Positions 28,101-43,100 of a stretch of 64,000 bases of DNA are shown in pieces. The position numbers and the translations under genes are program-made. The first letter of the stretch is position 1. Each line of letters opens with the position of its first letter. The DNA comes from Lineus longissimus. Its lineage: Eukaryota; Nemertea; Pilidiophora; Heteronemertea; Lineidae. The stretch lies in contig NC_088308.1 in assembly GCF_910592395.1 (NCBI RefSeq), forward strand, positions 374,001 to 438,000, in the 5' to 3' direction. The notes under the pieces are model-generated. The model was not told where the DNA came from. It saw only the letters and a program-made list of their open reading frames with translations, and did no database searches.

Positions 28101-31100
28101 AAGTATGGATTATCAACTGCTCGTGTTATAGCGCTGGTATCTTTGAAAGGAAGTTCTGTAGCACTTCGTCACAGTCTGTTTTGACTGACTACATACATGG
28201 AAGCCCTTTTAAGTACTCAGGCTGACTTTACATAAACCTCTCAGGGAGCTGTGAGAAATGCATTAGGAGTGCAACATGTCACGTTTTGAGTCTCGTGTGG
28301 TATGGCTACTAAACGAGACACAGACTGTTCCGGTCATCTACATCCGTCCTTAACAGCCATGTACTGAACTTAGACAAGTACATTGCACATGTTGCACGAT
28401 CATGGTTAAAACCCTGCTGCAATCAATCTTCTTATACAGGTTACCCTGTCGACCTCCAAGGGGATGGAATATTACAGAGAATGTCTTTCATTATACCTGC
28501 CTATCCTCTGGTGCATGCAACTCTAAAAGCAAAAGAATACCACATCGACTCTTAGTCTTTGGCCCCCACATCGACCTGCGGTCTCGCTTATTTCCTGGTC
28601 AAGGACCGATCATGCATTTTGCTTACTCGAAAATCGCACTCGGTTGGTGTTGCTTATTAATCAATCATATCACTTTGACCTACCATATAAGCTTGCTCAC
28701 CCAAGAAACACGGCCATCACATGCCTCAGCCGTTGAAGTCACTATCACTGTGATAGTTATCATTGAGCAAGGCGATTTGCCTTGAGAACAATCAAAGTAA
28801 GAGATTAGCCTAGGCTTGATCGATTGGCTGCTGACCTTCAGGCGTCAGTCACTGTACTCCTCTAATCCTCTCACAAGGTCACACTGCCTCGGAAGCCAAT
28901 GTTTCCAAAAGTCAAGCATGCGAGCCCTCATTCAGCTTGGATAGTGCAGGGTGTAAAAGAAGATATAATGAGTAGACCATTCAACTATCCTGAACAAAAA
29001 GAGGTATGCCTGCTGTCAGTGTTAGCTGGAGAGACCAAGAATTTCCAAAGAAAGGGAAACAGAGTGTAAAAACAGTGAAAACGTTTCAATCTTTCAGCGC
29101 TCCCAAACAATGCCAGAGAAACCACTCAAAACGTTGCACCGGTTGTTACCATTTCTATCACATTGGAAAAAGCAACAAAAAGTGTACTTGTTTTCCTCAG
29201 TATTAATATCTTTATGGCTTCATTCGCAGTGAACAGTCCGGTAATGCCGATACATCCATTATTCCAGAGTGTCTCAAACACGAGTTTGCTCTCAGTCAGA
29301 ATTGCAACATAGCGAAATCTTCACTATCTATCGAGTTGATACTCACCATTCAACAGAAGACAAAGGAAACCATGTAAATGTTTATCCAGTCAGACGTTTG
29401 ATTGATTGCATATGCGGGGATTTGAAATAACATGAAGAACGATGGATAATCGTGCTGTGGTGATTTTCGAATGAGGTATGTTTTATAGTACATGTATGAC
29501 CATTTTTATTGGTAGGTGCAACAGAAATTAGAGCCAGATAGCGTGCAGCAAAATCAGCAGCAAAAAGCACATCGTCTACCGCCTTCCTAGACAAATCTCC
29601 TGTGCATTTCCACTAAAAGTAAGCCTGATATTTTGTCCCATTCACTTCAATAGAGCGGCTGACGAACTTCCAATAACAAACATATAATACAGCGTCCTAA
29701 AGCACCGACCATATCCTTTCATACCACAAACAATACCCCCATTGAGAAACAAACCTTCTCTGACAGTGGCAGAATGATTTACACCTAAATAAGGAAGTGC
29801 AGTTGATAGTTTGCGGTCATTCGTCTGGCTTTACAACACGAAGGATGAATGAAAGAGATACGTGCTTATTAATCACGCTCCCTGTAGACGCTGGAAGCAA
29901 CTCTTGATCTGACGTGAATAATGGCAAAACAGACCTTCAAAGACAGAGGCCACTTGTGCGGCTTCTGATGCGAAGGAACATGAATGAAGGATACGTGCAT
30001 GTTAATCACGACTGTACGCACGCTGCAGACGGTGTCTCAAAGCTAAAAGCGACTCCTGACCTGATGTAAACAATGAGGCAGGATACCTTTCGCGGACACA
30101 AACGACTTCAAAGTATCATGCATGCTGGTTATGGAAAAACATGTGTGACTCGGTAGAGAAAGGAGACAAGGACATATTTAGGAATATTAGCACAAAGTCG
30201 TGGTAGTGATCCCTACCAATACTGCTTGTAGCTATACTGATTTGCGGTCACTGCATTAAACTCATGTTTTAAGTTTGCACTGGTAATAGACAAAATTCTA
30301 GGAAAGGGCACATTCAATCGTGATTATACTGGATTATCCGTGTTAAGTCGGAAATACCCACGATTCCTTTGTGGTCTTCTTAATAGGAAACCATCTGAAA
30401 ACTCGCAGTTAATTGACGGATCCCCAAACTATCCGTTTTATGAGCAAAACATGTTGCATGTAGACTTTGACCCCTGAGGGATATTCATGGGACCGAACCT
30501 ACTGAAGAAAATGTAACCGTAGTGCCATTGAAAATTACCATTCTGTCCGCTACCATTAGGTAATTGCGTGGATTCTCACGTATTATGGCTTTAGCTCCTT
30601 CAGGCTAGTCTCATAAGTTGGTAATTATAGTGATGAGCTGCTTGATTAGTATATTGCATGACTATGCACATGATGATGGGAGGTGAAATTGTCAAATTGT
30701 CAATTTGCATTGTTTTAGTATTACAGTGTATTTAGTAAAACAGTGTATGTAACGAAAGTATCTTTGAGACTTCGTGCGTCTACACGGTCTATCTTTGTCT
30801 CAGAACAGTACACATGTAAGTCCTACCAATAAATCTGGTGAACTGCTGCGCTGCCGTTGGAAAGAACTACGTTATATTTGATGCATACTGACAAAATGAT
30901 CTACTTGGACAGTATCGGGGTTAAATCCAACCCCTTTCATCCACTTTAAGTTATATATGGTAAAAGGGGCTTAATACTGGTAAGTTATTTAAAGCAGGCT
31001 TTCTCATGTTGAAGGTCTTTTTGATCCAGTTCCCAGACCCAGTTCGTTAACCGCTGTGTCCCAATTCACCACTTTACATTGTTATGAAAATTTGCCCTTT

Positions 31101-34100
31101 CGTTCGAACTCCCATCACCGCCATATCTTGAAATCCACGCCGCGCAGAAATTCAAGACAGCTCGACACCGGTCGCCAATTAGACGCATTAAGTTGAGATC
31201 ATTCATAATATTTCATTCGGTAGAAGAGAAATAGGATCGTTGGTACTCTGGGTGTCTTAATAAAGGCAATTCAATCGGGTTTTCATCAGGCGAGTGGTGT
31301 GACACTTCCTGTTTCAAGCCATAGTAGGCATACCGGTGGCGAAGGGATATTGCCAGGAAGAATATAGTGATAAGAGATTTCACGTTCAACCTGTGTAACG
31401 TTTTTGAGTGTTTCCGTACCTGATTTTCCAATTTTTGGTTGAAAGTACGGAAACAACCAAAAACTAAATTCAGAATCAGAATCTAACCAGACTAACTTAC
31501 TGTGCTTTTATAGCCATCTCACCTGAAGACCACCAATTGAACCCATAGCCCCTGTATATAGACTACCTTTAAGTTGACGACCACTTTTACTTTCATAGAT
31601 GAAGATTGAATGAATGACAGTAATGGCACATTACTGACAAAGAAATTGATGATAATTCAAGTTTTCGTTTTCAATATTGACTTTTGAGCTCCATAGTCTA
31701 GTACTCTGTCTAATCGTATGTTCATGTTTTGTAGATTGAACGAAAAAGACTTGTGGTTGAAGTGGATAGATGTCTGTGTTATAATGTAAGTGATTGGCAG
31801 TAGTTGAAATTGAAAGCCGCGAGGAGACAGTGTGGTCAAGTGTAAGACGCATTATCTGACCACTATGGCTGAATAACGACACGCACACATCGCCTGTTCT
31901 CTTTGACAAGTCTCCTTACTTCGATTTCCACCTTGTCCTCCTTGTCCTCCTTGCATGTTGATAATGAAGTTACAAATTGTTTCTTTTAGCTGACTAAGCG
32001 CAACCCTACTGATGACGTTCAATTTGCCTGATCCTTGCATTTACCACACGCTTTAGAAAGCCAAATGTGTCGCCAATACCAAAGCAATGTCATGAGTACA
32101 CATAAGACATCAAGGTTTTATCAAGAAACGCAGCAGTCTTAATCATAAGTATACGGAAAACAAATATTTCTAGTGTGATTAATGGAGGATTAGTGGTCCA
32201 TTGTGAGGTTTAGAGTGATATATCGGTACCTTGAGCGATGATTAAGTAAGGGAAATGTAAGATGGATTAGTACTTGGTTACACGCCCTCAAGACCTTCAT
32301 GTGCCTGTAGAAGCATCCTGACAAGAAAAAAAGAACAGAACTATTGTCGTCCAATGTGGTTTCCTCCCGATGGGTGCCGGTTGATGTGACGCCATGAGGG
32401 TAAAGAATACATGCTTAACTACACCAGACCACACAGCCTCTCGGTAGAGTCGCTGATATTTCACCTGTTTTGAACAGGGCTTGCGGTGAGGGGGCCGTCG
32501 ATATACTATCTGTTCGACCTGAGGTTACTAAATGAAAAGAACATGCGAGACAAAATAACTTTAACACTATGCTAAAAAGCGCCCGTAGACGTTCTAATTT
32601 TCGGATAACGCTTTTCATATTGTTTTGTTTGAAGTTTATTTTGAACTTGATGACGTTGAAAAACTTCTTGACATTAGACGATTAGTGCAGAGTTCTCGCG
32701 ATAAACGTGTGCTTGCTTGCAAATAATCTCTTGGTGATTATTGAGCCTGGCCGGTGGTTCAATAGATCTGGATAAGAGTTTTCATTCTTAGAAACTTGGC
32801 ACATTTCGCATGGCCGATGTAAAACCTTTTGAGATAGAAGTCTGTCAGTAAATGTTTATCATTATCACGTTTCCTCCCCTGTATTTCCACAACCACAGAT
32901 GTAGTATGAAAATGCCATCACGCCAGCTCCAAGACAATAAATCAACTAATGTTGATCGGAAAGATATTGCTTTGCAAAACATAATGGAACGTGGAGGAAG
33001 CGTTATTACTCGTCGTTATGAACTCTAAACACGTAACCATTGTATCCACTGCACTTATTTGTGGCAAATGTTAAAACCCATGTTCGTTTGTTCGCTCAAA
33101 TTTAGAAATCTAAATTGCGTTCGAGATTATTTTCAAATATTTACCAACGTACTGAATATATTATTTCATCAGTGATGTTGTGATCACCGATATAAAAAGT
33201 ATTATACGTGATGAGTACCGTTTAATCAACAAAACTAAGTTCATTAACCACGGCATGACTTCTGCGAAGATGTTGTATACAGCAGTTATGACACACCTTA
33301 AACGCACCATATAGGATTTTGGCAAAATTGAGGTGATTTACCCACGCCACGAATACGACCATTCCGATCCGAAGCTAAGCTACAGACAACCCTTAATGAA
33401 AAATCGATGTCAGTTCATTCTGTTCAGATTCATCGCATTGTAACAGTGTAATCAATTTCCTTTTTTGTCTACTAGATGTTCAGCGGACATGTCGTCCTCG
33501 ATCAGCGAGTCACTTGTAATTACGTGCGCAATGGTAAATCGGTGCACTTATCAGAGATACAGAATTCGCAATTGAATTGTGCTTGTTATCAGACTGTGGA
33601 ACTCTAGTTTATACCTAAATCGTGCCTATGCTTTCTTTAACGTCATTCGAAAGGGCACATTCTTTGTCTTAAAGAAGTAAAATGTAGCTGTGGCATCTCT
33701 GTACAACAAAGGAAGTCTCAGGTTAGCTTGGAGATCACGAGAAATATAAATTTAGGAGGCTTGAGAAGGAAAACGTCTTATTGTACATTGAGAACTCAGA
33801 TTCAGTTTTAAATTAAACACGTGATACCATTTATGGATTTGATATCAAAGGAGAAGTATAGTGCAATGTTTACTTTGCATACCAGTACAATATTGATGGA
33901 TCTTTTTATGTTTGTCAATCATCATCCTGTATTTCATGTACAAGATTGGCATGTCAGGAACGCAATACATTTATCCTACTCTTAGTGTCCTTTAAAACTA
34001 TCTGTAAAGCAGCGGACGAGCAGCCACTTTTACTGATGCTGACCGACATCAATCACATGGTAGCTGTGCCTATCTTCGGCAAATAACTCACGTTCACTGT

Positions 34101-37100
34101 CAAAAATGATAATAACTGCGCTAATTAAGGCAGCACCAGCTTGCATGATGTTCGTTAAGGACACGTTTTTACTCCATGATGTTAACGTTATGTTACGGCG
34201 ACAACACATCACCGCTTGATAAGAACTGAGAATACGCCATACCACTCATCAGGCTTCTTTTATTGTTGCTTGGTATCTTCAAATCGCTGGCTCGATTTTC
34301 AGCAATATGTGATGCAGAACAGCACATAGATGTACACGGCCCTGTACAGAAGATTACCTCCTGTCTGTCCACAGGCGGTATGATCAAGGCATTAAACCTC
34401 GGCTGTATAAACGACCTTCTCCGAACACAAATTAGGACACGCGAAGGATGCCGAATGACAATTCATCCTGGCAACCAACATGGCGGCCAGTGCGACATAA
34501 TCGCCACTAGCATCAGAACTTTATCTTTTACGATAAACGATGATCACTTTCAACAACATCTTCGAAAGCACATCCTTCTGGCTGTAGCATAACTAATTGA
34601 AGCAAACAGTTTATCGGGATTCTTTGGACACGCCATGAAATTAAACAGAAACGAATCTAAGATAAAAGAGATTAAAATAATTGCCTCCAGTAACAATTCC
34701 AGGTATTTCAGAACCTGAAATTGATAATAAAGGTGTTGGCATGCAGATAAAGTCTACATGTATTCGTTTATCCTGATGCTTAGGACAGCCGCCTTTTTGC
34801 CTGTATGTTTGTCGTAGTGGATGAGTACATGTACTATATATCATTTGCTTCGAGGTAAGATACTAAGTGCAAGAGTACTGTCTTGTCACTGAGAGAGTTC
34901 CACTGGTCTTAAGTAGCTGAACGTCCATAACTCACTTTCTTGAGTCGTTTGCAGACTGATCTAATGGTGACTGGTCTTGACACGAGTGTATCGAAGTGCA
35001 TTTGGGTGATGTACGGTAATGTGAATCGTGAGTTTTTTTATCGTCCTGAGCTGATCACATAATCGTGGCCAAAATGGAAACTTCTTGGTCTCCAAGCCAA
35101 TTACTCTGGAGTCACACAGCTTCTCGTTTTAAGTGTTATTTCGCAATCGCCTACAGATGCTGACAGATTGCTATACAGATGTAAGTCGTTACAATCATGA
35201 ATATGAGAAAAGAACCGCTTTCAAATACCTATAGTTGTACTTGATTAGATTCTCAGAGAACGTCTCAGACGAATTACGAAGTGACTGTCCTTATTTGGTC
35301 CGTACTGAGGGACATCCACAAGATGTCCCACCTCGTATTACCTGAGCTCGACTGGGACACTAACCTTTGCCCAGTGCAAACTTATTTGGTTATGGCTTTC
35401 AAAGATCCCTGGTGGTTTTGCAAGATTGTGTCGAAGCTATCCCTTCAAGCTAGACACTTTTATGATGTAAATACGATAAATTCTCGCGGGCATCCCAGCA
35501 GCATTATCGTTCGACCACTGATACTCCCAGACGGGCAGAAGCTGTCACCTGTCAAGCTTTTAATACTGGACACTTGACAATATTAGTCCACATAGACTCG
35601 CATTATATCGACCTTGCTTATGGCATTTATATACGGGATGTCATGAATATCACCACGACCATTCACACATTAATTTGTTGTTTATAGTTATAGATCAGCA
35701 CAAGTCCATATGGGTTTGTGGTGTCTCGGTTTCGTTTGGCCTTGAGGGTAACGATATTAGCTATAACCACTGGCTTCAAAGTGATGCCTAGCGTCTAAAC
35801 ATATAAACTGGAGAATGATAATGTTGTTTGCACCAATAATAGGCATGCGTGAGCTATCATTGAGTATGCGGCTTTAGCAGTAACCCTGGCAAGAGGAGTC
35901 ACATGCCAAAAGGTTAGCAACAGAACCGCGACGGACACTTCATGAGTGTCGCCATCAGTGATCCGTCCTGGGTTAAAACAACCGCAGGGTTTGGGTGTTA
36001 CTGGGTACTGGGTGGATAAAACTCTCATTAGCAAGCTAGACAGGAACTACCCTGACGTCCGACCTAAAACACGATATACCCATTACCACATAGACATGTT
36101 TTATTTCACAAAACAACACGCTCCTAACCGAAAATGGTCACCCGAGCACCACTGGTGCTTGTATTATATGCACCACATCGAGTCTCTCATGCACCCCGGG
36201 ACAAAATTGGTAAACCAAGATTGATTTATTCGCAAGACCAACACAGGTTAAGCTATGAAGGATTCCCCGAGGTGTTCCATTATTTAATGTGCAAATCAGC
36301 CATTTGGCCTTTTTATCGAAGCTTGATTAACATTAGTACGGTTTACAACAATTTCATCTTACAAATCACTCTCTCGGACATTTTTTTCAAAGGATGTCTT
36401 AAAATAAGTGAATTGGTTTCCTTAAAAAATCAGCACTTCCTTTAAACTTGTTTGCTTGACGTCACTATTGTTCGAGTGCCAACGATTCACTCACGTGTAT
36501 TAGTATTGCAGCAGCCATGCAGCAGCACTGTGGTTTTACCGATTTCCGTAATTGCTTATTTCGTCACTGTCTTCCTTCAAACATGAAATAAACAGTACAA
36601 AGAAGTGGAACGAGACACTTCCAATTTCGCAAAGTCTCGTTGAAAAACTTGTCCGTGTATTCGTTAGTTTGGCGCAAATGTTGTTCGTGAAAAAGTTTGG
36701 TTGAAACCAATTTCCGTAGTGCTTCGCAGTGTTGCTACTATGTGCTGAACACAAAATGTACACAAATACATGAACCCTGGGAAGAGGTGAAACGAAACAC
36801 ATCCAATTTCTCAAAATGTCACCGGAGTCCATGTGCACTTTACCTTTTTGCAGGATGAAATTACGTAGACGTTTTTTCTCTTTGACCTGTATTTTCACAT
36901 ATTTGATAAAAAACCATCACAGGCAAAAAGTGCAGACGGTTGATGATTATTGAACAGAACTACTATACCAATATTGGTTTTCTGAAGAAAAGAATCACTG
37001 ACTTCTCTTATTGCATTTTTTATTTTATGGGTTCACCGTGCAGTCATCAACCAAGATGACTGATATTGCCTGCTCCGCTTCTCCAAAGAGGGGGGTTTGT

Positions 37101-40100
37101 GATGGCCTGCCATGGAGCGCGAGATTGAACCACACTGTCTCGAAATGAAGTAACTATGGCAGAGACACCAGATTGCCCGTGACAGGAAACACAGTCCACA
37201 GACATCTATGAGCAAAAGAAACATGCATTTTATATTGCGTCAATATCTACATACCAACACTGGTTTCATTAGGCCAGGCACTGATAGTGACAGTCCCCAC
37301 GGAACAAGGTAGACAGTTCTACAATAAACCTTGTTATAAGACAGTGTTTCTCAAACGGTCAAGACATTCAAACTTTTATGCATGTTGAAGTGATACTGCG
37401 AAACCGAACATTACCATAACGATGGCGAATATAACTTTATAAGATGGACATTTATCAGAAAATTTATTTTGCTTTTAATGTTCCGTTCTAATCCCATCCT
37501 CTTGCAAACAGTGCCTACAACATTACTCCCACACACGCAGAGTTTCCGATGAGGGCGTGAGTATGTATCGAGTGAAATGGCCTGATATTGTCAGGTTGTT
37601 CTAACCGACGTGTTTGAGCACAATAAAGCTACGGCTTGGTAAATATCCCCCAAAAAGATAAGAAAGGCCGTGATGATGATAATGGTGATGAAGAAAGGAA
37701 CGGTTCTGGTTTGAACTAGCAACATACCGAAACCGTGCCGGTCATGATATTCATCTTATCTCGAGCGACTTTCAGAATAAAACACTGGAATATAACGTTA
37801 GAGCAGGCAGCGAAACAGGATCTCCTTTTGTTTTCTGTGCTCCAGGATAGCTACGTATATGCTTGACCCTGCTTCGTCGTTCAGATTAGCTCTCTTCAAT
37901 ACCGACATCGATGACCACTGACACCATCACCGTATCTGCCTAGCCTCATCTCTAATTGTCTCCGTCGTGCAAACATCTCCAATCTGGTGCAAATGACCAC
38001 CTCGTACACTAATATCTAAGTAACCATCTTGACATGTTCCCAGAGGGTGTTGTCGTGATTGTAGTGTACAGTTCTGGTCAGTGATGGGGCCTGAATAACC
38101 GCCTCGGACACGCCATTATTAGTGTTGACAGGTTCCATAGGCTAGTCTCTGTCATGTATGTCTGGCTAGTTATCTGGCTTCGTCCGCGGTGACAAAAGGT
38201 GACTGTGACAGAAGCGAGGGGAGGCATGCCCAGCGGAAAGGGAAGAGTACATGTGATAAGGTTAGCGGGTGATGCAGAAACCTTCCTTTGATAAACTTAC
38301 ATGTTGTCAGTATCCGGGAAAGGAGATCGATTGGCCGTATAATGGGAAAAACATCGTGGAATGACACATATGAGGGGTGTTGAAGGTTGTGATGTGACAT
38401 GTCATGGAAAGATATCATGTTTCATTTCAGTAAAATGAAAAACTGCCTAACGTATTAATAACATGAAAGGATGACTGATCCCTCTTTTTCTGGAACTCTG
38501 CTTATTAACATAATTTCTTTGATGTCACGATAAAGAACAGGGATATTGCCATATTAGGACACAATGCTAATTGACCCACATCATCATGAATTAACAAAGA
38601 CTTATGAAAGCGAAATAAAAGGTACCAGACCAGGCTACACTTATAAGGGTAAGATAGGAAAATGTAGAGGAATACGAGCCAAGTAACCTTACACAAAACA
38701 AGTGAAAACAATGGTAACTATAGAGTTATTTTGCTAATGGACTAATCAGCCAGAGGGCTTGTACTAATGGATAACCGAGCTCACATGCCGCTGTGAGAAT
38801 GATGTGTGTCCATTGAAAGACGTTTATTGATTTCCTGGTCAAGGTATGAGGGGAAATGCGATAAGAAGGGGAAAAGACAACTGCACACGAAAAAACACTA
38901 CTTCATTTGTACATTTTCCCCACATGCTCCGTGCAGTAATAGTGCCATTGGGCAGTCCATTTAATTAATCAAGAACCCAATAAGGACTGTTACAGAAAGA
39001 CACAGCCGATATTTATGTTACAAAAGTAGAATCTGATCTCATGATATTATCATAGATATTAAAGACATATTTACCGTAAACTGTCCATGTCAAAGGTATT
39101 GGCCAAGATCAAGCGTGAGTAAGCGAGATAGGAGCGATTTGGGAGTGGATCACGATGCCTGGTAGGTTTCGGTAAGTAGAAACTCCAGGTACACCCACGT
39201 TTATAGTATCAATTTAAGTCATGTAAGGGGGAAAGGTATTGGCCAAGATCAAGCGTGAGTAAGCGAGATAGGAGCGGTATGGGAGTGGATCACGATGCCT
39301 AGTAGGTTTCGGTAAGTAGAAACTCCAGGTACACCCACGTTTATAGTATCAATTTAAGTCATGTAAGAGGGAAAGGTATTGGCCAAGATCAAGCGTGAGT
39401 AAGCGAGATAGGAGCGGTATGGGAGTGGATCACGATGCCTGGTAGGTTTCGGTAAGTAGAAACTCCAGGTACACTTACGTTTATAGTATCAATTTAAGTC
39501 ATGTAAGAGGGAAAGGTATTGGCCAAGATCAAGCGTGAGTAAGCGAGATAGGAGCGGTATGGGAGTGGATCACGATGCCTGGTAGGTTTCGGTAAGTAGA
39601 AACTCCAGGTACACTCACGTTTATAGTATCAATTTAAGTCATGTAAGAGGGAAAGGTATTGGCCAAGATCAAGCGTGAGTAAGCGAGATAGGAGCGGTAT
39701 GGGAGTGGATCACGATGCCTGGTAGGTTTCGGTAAGTAGAAACTCCAGGTACACTCACGTTTATAGTATCAATTTAAGTCATGTAAGGGGGAAAGGTATT
39801 GGCCAAGATCAAGCGTGAGTAAGCGAGATAGGAGCGGTATGGGAGTGGATCACGATGCCTGGTAGGTTTCGGTAAGTAGAAACTCCAGGTACACTTACGT
39901 TTATAGTATCAATTTAAGTCATGTAAGGGGGAAAGATATTGGCCAAGATCAAGCGTGAGTAAGCGAGATAGGAGCGGTATGGGAGTGGATCACGATGCCT
40001 GGTAGGTTTCGGTAAGTAGAAACTCCAGGTACACTCACGTTTATAGTATCAATTTAAGTCATGTAAGAGGGAAAGGTATTGGCCAGGATCAAGCGTCAGT

Positions 40101-43100
40101 AAGCGAGATAGGAGCGGTATGGGAGTGGATCACGATGCCTGGTAGGTTTCGGTAAGTAGAAACTCCAGGTACACACACGTTTATAGTATCAATTTAAGTC
40201 ATGTAAGGGGGAAAGGTATTGGCCAAGATCAAGCGTGAGTAAGCGAGATAGGAGCGATATGGGAGTGGATCACGATGCCTGGTAGGTTTCGGTAAGTAGA
40301 AACTCCAGGTACACACACGTTTATAGTATCAATTTAAGTCATGTAAGGGGGAAAGGTATTGGCCAAGATCAAGCGTGAGTAAGCGAGATAGGAGCGGTAT
40401 GGGAGTGGATCACGATGCCTGGTAGGTTTCGGTAAGTAGAAACTCCAGGTACACCCACGTTTATAGTATCAATTCAAGTCATGTAAGGGGGAAATCTACG
40501 GTGAGATGAAGCTGTCAATTAGTATTGATGGATCGAAATAAACTAACAACTGCTAGTAGCCCTCGGTTTAACTACAACAATAAGCGACACCATGCCTCTC
40601 CCAAAGGCAGACCAACACACTGGATGCCTAGTTTTTATAGAGTAAATTACGTTTTCTCCAATAACAGCATCAGTATCCAACACGCTTGGCATTACTCTAT
40701 AAAAACCGAGCAAATGCTAAACGGTCCAGTACAGCTACCTCCGACACAATTTGTTGTAAAAGAAAGGCGGTGTGTCATGTCAGATGATTGATAGGGCCAA
40801 AACCCCCGTAATAATCGTGGTACAGGCAATAAATTGTTCGCGCCAACCACAAATATACAGCCATTGATTTATATCTAACTCAAATATCCGCCTCCATGCC
40901 CTTCGGCAATTAATTTCTGATCAGCGCCGGTTTTTAATTTCATAAAATATAAACAAATATGAAATGTCAGTAATTGGGTTCACGTCATGTGCCTCCCGCC
41001 TGTATCGTCGGTTTTAATCAACTGCTGATCTGTGATTGGTGGGAGCGTACCGGGTGGTACGTCGAACGGTAACAGTCTTTGATAACTTGTCATTTGACTG
41101 CTTTCAATTAGCGTTGACTTTATCAAAATTAGCAGAAAAATGTATCAGCAATGTCAATGCAGTCAGAAAAGTGGGAGGCGTTTCTTTTATATAACAGAGA
41201 AATAGCCAGAGGCGTGTATGAGGTCCCATGAAGAAAGCTAGCGTGTGGTGATTACTGTAACGCCGATATGACACATTCGTACCGACAGAACCAAAATATA
41301 TGATTATTCTACGCTACACAACATAACGCCTAACGTTTTAAAAAAAACACAACTAAACAAACCAAGAGTTGAACTCCATCTTTACAGCCTGATTTCTGAC
41401 AAATATCAACTTCCTCAGTCTTGGAGGTCGAAAATGTCACCAATAAGTAACATCCTTTTAACTTAATTCCAATCGTCATAAAATAAGACGGTGTTTTTTA
41501 TGTCTCTCGAGCACTAATCTTACAAATATCGTCAACAATGGCGTGCATTTTATGCGAAAAAAATTCTCATTCGCGATCCAATTTCCGACCAGCATTGTGT
41601 AAAGAGGCTTTTAACAAAATGAAAACTGCAAATTGTGCTTTTAGAGTGTGTTTCAAAGGAAACGATGAAACAACAAACATTGGGATGATTAAAAAACTTC
41701 GTTTGAAAATGTTGAATGTTTAATTAAGGCAACGCGGTAATTAGGCTGACATCTGGTGAACACGTGAACTAGAGACATATAGGGAGAAATGTCTTTTGGG
41801 GTATAACTTAAAGGCTAAAAATATCTTTGTCTTGAAATCCTAATCTTGAGTTCTATGGTCGTCAAAATGCCTGTGTAAAGTGTTAGAGACGCTTAGATCT
41901 TCAAAATGACCATGTGCTCACCTCGGGTAATGTTAATGCATGTCATTTGCAGTGGATATGGGAGAACAGTTTGGGTCACTGATGTCAATTTCACAATCTT
42001 AGAGGAAGTGGTGTGGTAGTGCAGCTCTCTTTCCTGGGGCAGTTTATATCAATATTCCGTTACAAAACTAAGCTAAAAATGGTTTCCAAGATGGTCGCTT
42101 TCCAAATTAAAAGAAAAAGAGGAGCTTTGCTCAGTCCATCTGATTGAAAAAACATCAGGGTTCCCCGCGAAGCAAACATTGGCCTCCTTATTCTCATCCC
42201 TCTTTTCCTTGGTTAGTCACAGAGTGCCGATGCGAGCAACATCATCGCATAGGCTAACGATGCCTTGTATTGAATACAATGGATGGGCAGTTACTATACA
42301 CTTCCTTTATCATCATCGATTACAATGATTAAGCAAAAAGGGAATTTGCTTGAAAAATAAATATTCAAAAAAGATGTTGCATGAAAGCTGAATCAATGTC
42401 GACATGATGGATGCTTTGTTTGCGATCCAAACCAATCCGTTTCACAGAGTTTCATAATCTATTAATCTGCATTGCAAAGAGCGCCGAATCGTAATATGAT
42501 AGATCATCAATATCTGTTGATGATACCAATTGGCAACAGATTAACTCATAAATCATGCAGAAGTTTCCTTTTCTTATCAGGCCAGACCAATGTGATGGTG
42601 AATTTGGGGGATGCTTTCGCTAGACATAGTGAAAAATAACAACTATGAAAGTAGAACATTTCTGTTTACCAACAGTCATGACAGTACATTTCAGCAGTGT
42701 ATTGTGTTTCATATTTACCTCAGCCTGCCAGGTGTGTTTTTATCATAACAATTGTTTTTGTATTTTAGTCGCCTTAAGGCTTTTCTGCCTGCTTAAACAC
42801 TGAGTTTTAACTCAAAGTAACAACATGTGACTGGAAAACAAATATCAGAGTTTACATAACGGCTCAGAGCACACATTGGAGGAACAAAAATTGCTAGAAA
42901 ACATCTTAAATTTATTTTAGCATACACGAAATTTGTCAAACTAGCACTGAAATGCATATGGCCCAAAACACCGATCTGAGAGACGTCTCATTATCGGAAA
43001 TATACAAGCATCGAATGCACCAACGAAAGATTTGTCCATTGGAGTCCATGTGGCATCTTATATCACCATGTCTTGCCCGGAGCAATCGGCTGACACCGTC

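Noticed and set aside
28402-28785. 127-codon plus-strand ORF
   Set aside because: No recognisable motif, no splice-site or start context in favour, and no support from neighbours.
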